Shown here piece after piece: positions 7,953 through 10,951 of a stretch of 10,951 bases of DNA (position 1 is its first letter; each line of letters begins with the position of its first letter). Both the position numbers and the translations under genes were made by a program. Below the pieces are notes generated by a model. That model made no database searches and was not told the DNA's origin. It saw nothing but the letters and a program-made list of their open reading frames with translations. Source of the DNA: Bacteroidota bacterium (GTDB lineage: Bacteria > Bacteroidota > Bacteroidia > Chitinophagales > UBA2359); the NCBI GenBank assembly GCA_020631675.1, contig JAHDGT010000114.1, forward strand, positions 1 through 10,951, in the 5' to 3' direction.

Positions 7953-7960
7953 CGAATTTA
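7953..7960 (-). promoter_or_regulatory. Possible -7 element of hemL
   Basis: In the 73-bp spacer between the DinB-like gene and hemL, the minus strand reads TAAATTCG followed by CGC, close to TAnnTTTG. The same GCGC-type continuation follows the -7 boxes of rpsP and the M42 gene. It lies 26 bases before the hemL start. No good -33 box is seen 19-21 bases upstream, so this is tentative. Confidence 0.35.
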
Positions 7961-7999
7961 CAGAAACAACAGCAGACAGCAGCCGATGTTTGGCATTAT

Positions 8000-8515
8000 T
8001 CAATCATAATCGCCCACAAACTCATAATCATCAATGATCGCGGATAAATGATACTCCATATGGTAGAGATAATCCTCTATTAAAAACCCTAAAGAGCTAG
8101 AGGCTTCATACGCTACAGGGCGCATAGCCATTTTGTGGAAACGATGCTCTGTGGTCGTTCTATGTAACTGCTCATCAGTCAATCCTTCCAGCAAAACGAA
8201 AATATTGAAATTCATGCTAGACCATGTCTCAATAATATCCTCCACATCCCTGGATTGATAATTATTCATACGCACCCACAGATCTTGATCATAACCATCG
8301 AAAATCAAGTCGTTTTTAGTAGTAGCCACTATAAAACGCCTATGGTTATTGATCGCGGAATCGATCAAATGCCCTAAGACCTCCTTCTTAGACCATTTCT
8401 CCTCCGATACTTTCAGATTAAAATCCTGATCGCCGATGTCATCCAGCCGCTCTGTAGCGTACAAAATGATCTCATCTAATAGTTCAGCGAATTGAATGCC
8501 TGTTCTTCTCATCAC
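8000..8515 (-). CDS. DinB-like domain protein
   Basis: This 171-residue protein fits the DinB/YfiT-like four-helix metal-binding superfamily. The histidines spaced as in the family triad are H49 (WSKKEVLGHLIDSAINN) and H152 and H156 in the last helix (DYLYHMEYHL), which would bind a divalent metal. Superfamily members act as thiol-dependent transferases or are stress-induced proteins of unknown role; no substrate can be named here. The first codon is either GTG at 8515 or the directly adjacent ATG at 8512-8510; the ATG is the likelier start. The upstream gene stops at 8516-8518, so the two genes are end-to-start and probably translationally coupled. Confidence 0.8.
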   Translation of the reverse strand: MMRRTGIQFAELLDEIILYATERLDDIGDQDFNLKVSEEKWSKKEVLGHLIDSAINNHRRFIVATTKNDLIFDGYDQDLWVRMNNYQSRDVEDIIETWSSMNFNIFVLLEGLTDEQLHRTTTEHRFHKMAMRPVAYEASSSLGFLIEDYLYHMEYHLSAIIDDYEFVGDYD

Positions 8516-8995
8516 TTACGCATTTTCAAGTTCTTCCAACCTTCTGCTATAATCGTACTGTAAGTCCTCATGCAACTTAACAATACTTTTACGAGCCAGA
8601 TCCAAAGATCGTAAATAGATATTATTCAAGCGTCTATACTTATTAAAAAACGGATAAGTCGCCTTTAATTGCTCACATAAATACAAATGTAAAAGCACGA
8701 TCGTTTCCGCTTGCTTAGAAAAACGACAAAACTTTTTCACCTGATCCTGGATCTTCTTCACCTTTCGCCCGATCACATACCAACTCGTATGATCGATCAA
8801 AGCGAATTGCTCATCCATCCAACGCTCCACGCCTTCCACAAAGCCCTCCTCAGAATGCGCCTCCATCAATAAATAAGTCATCAACTCCTTATTCTCCACC
8901 TTATGCCGTGCCAACCTCAAACACACCTCCACCAATTCCGCATGGCTCCGCTCTTTGAGTTCTGCCTTTATTTCTCTTAAACCAGCTGCTTTCAT
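8516..8995 (-). CDS. Uncharacterised helical cytosolic protein
   Basis: The 159-residue protein is rich in charged residues and predicted almost entirely helical, with no signal peptide or membrane segment. It opens with REIKAELKERSHAELVEVC, continues with NKELMTYLLMEAH (36-48), then a basic middle (GRKVKKIQDQVKKFCRFSK) and YDYSRRLEELENA at the end. From memory, similar unnamed proteins occur across Bacteroidota; I cannot assign a domain. It is the first gene of a pair with the DinB-like gene, with which it shares the stop/start junction. Directly upstream on this strand lies the structured spacer at 9033-9240. TACATTTA sits just before the ATG, too close to be an ordinary -7 box unless the transcript is leaderless. 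Confidence 0.75.
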   Translation of the reverse strand: MKAAGLREIKAELKERSHAELVEVCLRLARHKVENKELMTYLLMEAHSEEGFVEGVERWMDEQFALIDHTSWYVIGRKVKKIQDQVKKFCRFSKQAETIVLLHLYLCEQLKATYPFFNKYRRLNNIYLRSLDLARKSIVKLHEDLQYDYSRRLEELENA

Positions 8996-9032
8996 CCTTT
9001 AAATGTAATCATAAAATGCTGTATTTGTATCT

Positions 9033-9160
9033 ATAGGGCACGCCCCGCAATAAAAAGGGGGGCATTTCTGTCGCAAGATAAATTTTAGGTGCGGAACAAA
9101 AGACGCCCGTGTAGGGCGTCTGTACGGTTTGCACCCCTTTTTACTGCGGGTCCGGGCTAT
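9033..9160. repeat. Nested inverted-repeat element in the 450-bp spacer
   Basis: An outer stem pairs 9044-9063 with 9131-9150 (18 of 20 positions; core TAAAAAGGGG against CCCCTTTTTA). Beyond an internal loop, ATAG at 9033-9036 pairs with CTAT at 9157-9160. Inside the loop is a perfect 8-bp hairpin (9101-9108 with 9114-9121, AGACGCCC/GGGCGTCT). The stretch following the right arm (GCGGGTCCGGGCTATCCGC) resembles, from memory, a dispersed intergenic repeat of Bacteroidota genomes. No protein is supported here. The spacer from 8996 to 9450 holds this element, the hairpins at 9176-9237 and two small dyads at 9380-9440; the rest shows nothing recognisable. Confidence 0.7.
9101..9121 (-). terminator. 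Possible intrinsic terminator on the minus strand
   Basis: Read on the minus strand, the perfect 8-bp GC-rich stem AGACGCCC/GGGCGTCT with a 5-nt loop is followed by TTTGTT, a short T tract. On the plus strand the flank is GTACGG and would not terminate. It could end a short minus-strand transcript ahead of the gene at 8995, but it may equally be only the inner arm of the repeat element around it. Confidence 0.35.
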
Positions 9161-9175
9161 CCGCTAAATGTGGCA

Positions 9176-9237
9176 CCCTGTCTGCTGCTTCGCTGGCAGG
9201 GCTAAAAATGGCTACCTCTGGGCCGCCTTTTTAGCCC
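9176..9237. repeat. Two overlapping, mutually exclusive hairpins
   Basis: Hairpin A pairs 9176-9185 with 9192-9201 (nine of ten positions counting one G-U, loop TGCTTC). Hairpin B pairs 9199-9208 (GGGCTAAAAA) with 9228-9237 (TTTTTAGCCC) perfectly over 10 bp around a 19-nt loop. Bases 9199-9201 belong to both stems, so only one can form at full length. The reading frame across this part is short and gives no recognisable protein. I regard the stretch as part of the same structured spacer as 9033-9160. Confidence 0.6.
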
Positions 9238-9379
9238 GCCGCTCAGGGCGCATCCAGTACACCACATACCGCTCCTATCCCTCGTGCATACCAAATTTGA
9301 AATCCTTATTTTTGAATATCAAAAGTCCTCATAACAATCTATCTTTTGGCTTTCGAGCTGAAAAAGTAAGCTCCAAATA

Positions 9380-9440
9380 ACTGTACAAGTACAGTGTAAA
9401 CTAAGCTTTCGGACAGTGCGGCCAAACTAACGTACCGCAC
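9380..9440. promoter_or_regulatory. Two dyads upstream of the transglutaminase gene
   Basis: ACTGTAC-AA-GTACAGT (9380-9395) has 7-bp arms, and GTGCGG/CCGCAC (9416-9421 with 9435-9440) has 6-bp arms around a 13-nt loop. They end 10-20 bases before the candidate starts and could be an operator and a leader hairpin. Arms this short also arise by chance in 11 kb, and no clear TAnnTTTG box is visible in the area. Confidence 0.3.
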
Positions 9441-9459
9441 AGACTCAAAAATGTCACAC

Positions 9460-10647
9460 ATGAAAACCAAACCCATTCATTTTAGTTACTTCTTTTTTTT
9501 CATACTGCTGAATATACTATGTTACTCCATTTCTTATGGACAAGAGCAATATAGCAGTATTGACAATGCTTCCAAATCAGTACCAGAACATTTACAATCC
9601 TATCAAGACATTGCGGATCACATCACCCAATCACTAAAAAGTGATAAAGAAAAAACTCGGGCGATTTACATCTGGATCACACACAACATACAGTATGATT
9701 TAAGCTTCAGTGAAAGTGATACCCTATACAGGCAGCAAGACATGATTCTAAATGAAGTGCTTGATAAACGAAAAGGCGTTTGCATGCATTATTCAGAATT
9801 GTTTCATGCTATGGGAAAACATGTTGGACTTAAATGCTGGGAATTGAGTGGTTATACCAATGATATATACGGGGAAGTAGCCAACGAAAGTCATGCTTGG
9901 AATCTCGTTTACACCGATAGCGATAGTAGTTATGCCTTCATTGATGCTACATGGGCGGCAGGTCATCAAATTGATGATCTATACGTTCATCAGTTTAATG
10001 ATAAGTATTTCTTAGTTCCTCCTAAAAAATTCATTCACAGTCATATTCCCTTTGACCCCATTTGGCAATGCTTAGACAAACCAATATCGCATACTGAATT
10101 TCATGAGTCCGACTACAGCAAGCTATATGAAAAAGGGACATTCGCTTTTCATGATTCCATCACACTTTATGAACAACAAACCGACTTGGAAAAGTTGACT
10201 CATCAAAACAGAAGGATTAAACAGAACGGGATAAGCAATAACATGATTCAAGATGTAGTAAACTTAAATGCTAACAATATCAAGGTACTTAAAAGAAATG
10301 CCGTTGTTTATGCATTCAATGATGCCTTGGATACACTGAGATACGGAATAAGCAAGTACAATGAATATATTGACCATAAAAACAAACGCTTTAAAAATCC
10401 CAAATTAGAAGATGGAGAAATTCAGCTACTCATAGATCAAGCCGCCTCTGGTTTTCTCGCCTCAAAAAAACAGATAGTGGGGCTAAGATCCGAAGACCCC
10501 GCACTAAACGAAAAGATAAAAAGCACAGAAGCCGACTTTGATGTGTACTTATACGATTTAGAACGAGAACAAGAATTCATCTCCGTATACCTTAGTAAAT
10601 GGAAACCTTTCAGAGCATTCGTAATTACCAATCCGAAGTATTGGTAA
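9460..10647 (+). CDS. Exported transglutaminase-like (papain-fold) protein
   Basis: Numbered from the ATG at 9451, residues 10-30 (FSYFFFFILLNILCYSISYG) form a signal peptide with a likely cut near GQ/E, so the protein should reach the periplasm or surface. A transglutaminase-like core follows: IYIWITHNIQYD (72-83), C111 in KGVCMHYSELFHAMGK, H148 in ESHAWNLV and D165 in FIDATWAAG, an intact Cys-His-Asp triad. This layout resembles the kyphoscoliosis-peptidase/CYK3-type subgroup, whose members are often proteases or cross-linkers; the activity is not settled. Residues 220-395 form a helical, charged C-terminal half without a family I recognise. The preferred start is the second ATG (9460), giving MKTK ahead of the hydrophobic core; 9451 is possible. 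The gene is more AT-rich than its neighbours and stands alone between structured spacers. Confidence 0.82.
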   Translation: MKTKPIHFSYFFFFILLNILCYSISYGQEQYSSIDNASKSVPEHLQSYQDIADHITQSLKSDKEKTRAIYIWITHNIQYDLSFSESDTLYRQQDMILNEVLDKRKGVCMHYSELFHAMGKHVGLKCWELSGYTNDIYGEVANESHAWNLVYTDSDSSYAFIDATWAAGHQIDDLYVHQFNDKYFLVPPKKFIHSHIPFDPIWQCLDKPISHTEFHESDYSKLYEKGTFAFHDSITLYEQQTDLEKLTHQNRRIKQNGISNNMIQDVVNLNANNIKVLKRNAVVYAFNDALDTLRYGISKYNEYIDHKNKRFKNPKLEDGEIQLLIDQAASGFLASKKQIVGLRSEDPALNEKIKSTEADFDVYLYDLEREQEFISVYLSKWKPFRAFVITNPKYW

Positions 10648-10651
10648 TAAG

Positions 10652-10727
10652 TAAGTGCTTGGGCAGAAATAAGCTAAAGTTTAGAACGCCGCTATTAGCT
10701 ATACGCTTACTTTTGTCCAGGCACTTA
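10652..10727 (+). other. Long imperfect hairpin with RNA-like pairing after the transglutaminase gene
   Basis: Arms 10653-10674 and 10705-10726 pair over 22 positions around a 30-nt loop, starting five bases after the stop codon region; T10652 and A10727 extend the stem by one pair. In the plus-strand RNA there are 18 Watson-Crick pairs, three G-U pairs and one A-C mismatch. In the minus-strand RNA the three wobbles become A-C mismatches. There is no T tract after the stem, so it is not a classical terminator. It may protect the 3' end of the mRNA or be a small RNA or recombination site. Confidence 0.6.
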
Positions 10728-10742
10728 AGAAGCACTTGAGGA
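10721..10742. repeat. Short tandem direct repeat, 11-bp unit
   Basis: GCACTTAAGAA (10721-10731) and GCACTTGAGGA (10732-10742) match at nine of eleven positions, and a third GCAC follows at 10743. The first unit overlaps the right arm of the 10652-10727 hairpin, and AAGCACTT at 10730-10737 could pair instead with AAGTGCTT at 10653-10660. A near copy of 10731-10746 (14 of 16) lies at 10878-10893. Confidence 0.45.
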
Positions 10743-10771
10743 GCACGAAGATGGGGCGTTTAGAGAAATCG

Positions 10772-10951
10772 TTAAGGCAAGTCGATCAATAAACGGTACA
10801 TGAATTCATTGAATGTGGTGGAGCAGACAAACGTTCTCCCCTTCTGCTCTATTTCCAAAGGCATGTCATAATGAAATAGCACTTGGGGAGCAGTAGTTGT
10901 GTCCTCCCAATACAATGACCAAAAACAACAAGCTTGGTCGTCAACTATAAA
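10772..10951 (-). CDS. C-terminal fragment of an unidentified protein (runs off the window)
   Basis: On the minus strand an open frame of 59 codons enters from the right edge and stops with TAA at 10774-10772. The translation (FIVDDQACCFWSLYWEDTT at the start, then LFHYDMPLEIEQKGRTF and MYRLLIDLP at the end) has the alternating aromatic/hydrophobic pattern of a globular beta-rich C-terminus and no rare composition, so it reads as a real gene. The start codon lies beyond the window. I do not recognise the family; small SMI1/KNR4-type immunity proteins are one thing to test. It converges with the transglutaminase gene, with the hairpin at 10652-10727 between the two stops. Confidence 0.7.
   Translation of the reverse strand, partial: FIVDDQACCFWSLYWEDTTTAPQVLFHYDMPLEIEQKGRTFVCSTTFNEFMYRLLIDLP

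Noticed and set aside
7961..7999. CAACAGCAGACAGCAGCC-like micro-repeat before hemL
   Set aside because: It consists of only a few imperfect CAGC units, which are common by chance, and has no symmetry or second copy.
9033..9240. CRISPR array or retron RNA
   Set aside because: There are no regularly spaced direct repeats, no cas genes and no reverse transcriptase gene; the pattern is of inverted, not direct, repeats.
9168..9380. Seventy-codon plus-strand frame in the structured spacer
   Set aside because: It runs through both strong hairpins and the flanking repeat-like bases, has no recognisable motif, and is better explained as an unconstrained frame in a non-coding element.
10652..10727. 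Integron attC site behind a single-gene cassette
   Set aside because: Size and position fit, but the ends lack the RYYYAAC and GTTRRRY core sites and no second cassette or integrase is present.

Overview
The window comes from a Bacteroidota chromosome, most likely an environmental lineage; a Saprospiria-like placement is a guess from the S16 architecture. Supporting signs are promoter -7 elements of the TAnnTTTG type, start codons without Shine-Dalgarno sequences, and a ribosomal protein S16 with a Pro/Glu-rich linker and a C-terminal helix-hairpin-helix domain. No phage, insertion sequence, CRISPR array, tRNA or rRNA gene is visible.

Left part (1-3540), plus strand: a housekeeping cluster rpsP-rimM-trmD (small-subunit protein, 16S maturation factor, tRNA m1G37 methyltransferase), without the rplS that follows trmD in many bacteria. 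A separately promoted M42 aminopeptidase follows. A symmetric hairpin with T tracts on both strands (3507-3537) separates it from a converging gene.

Middle part (3583-8995): a minus-strand FemAB/GNAT-like protein and a plus-strand four-helix membrane protein diverge from a 220-bp spacer. The membrane protein converges on a minus-strand pair made of hemL (haem precursor synthesis) and an orphan membrane histidine kinase, 17 bp apart. Upstream of hemL on the same strand lie an uncharacterised helical protein and a DinB-like protein, joined end to start.

Right part (8996-10951) looks accessory. A 450-bp gene-free stretch is filled with nested inverted repeats. Next comes an AT-rich gene for an exported transglutaminase-like protein, then an imperfect 76-nt hairpin whose non-Watson-Crick positions are nearly all G-U in the plus-strand RNA. 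At the edge is the C-terminal end of a converging minus-strand gene (10772-10951). I see no convincing new defence or mobile system. The least explained parts are the structured spacer, the RNA-like hairpin after the transglutaminase gene, and the S16 fusion.
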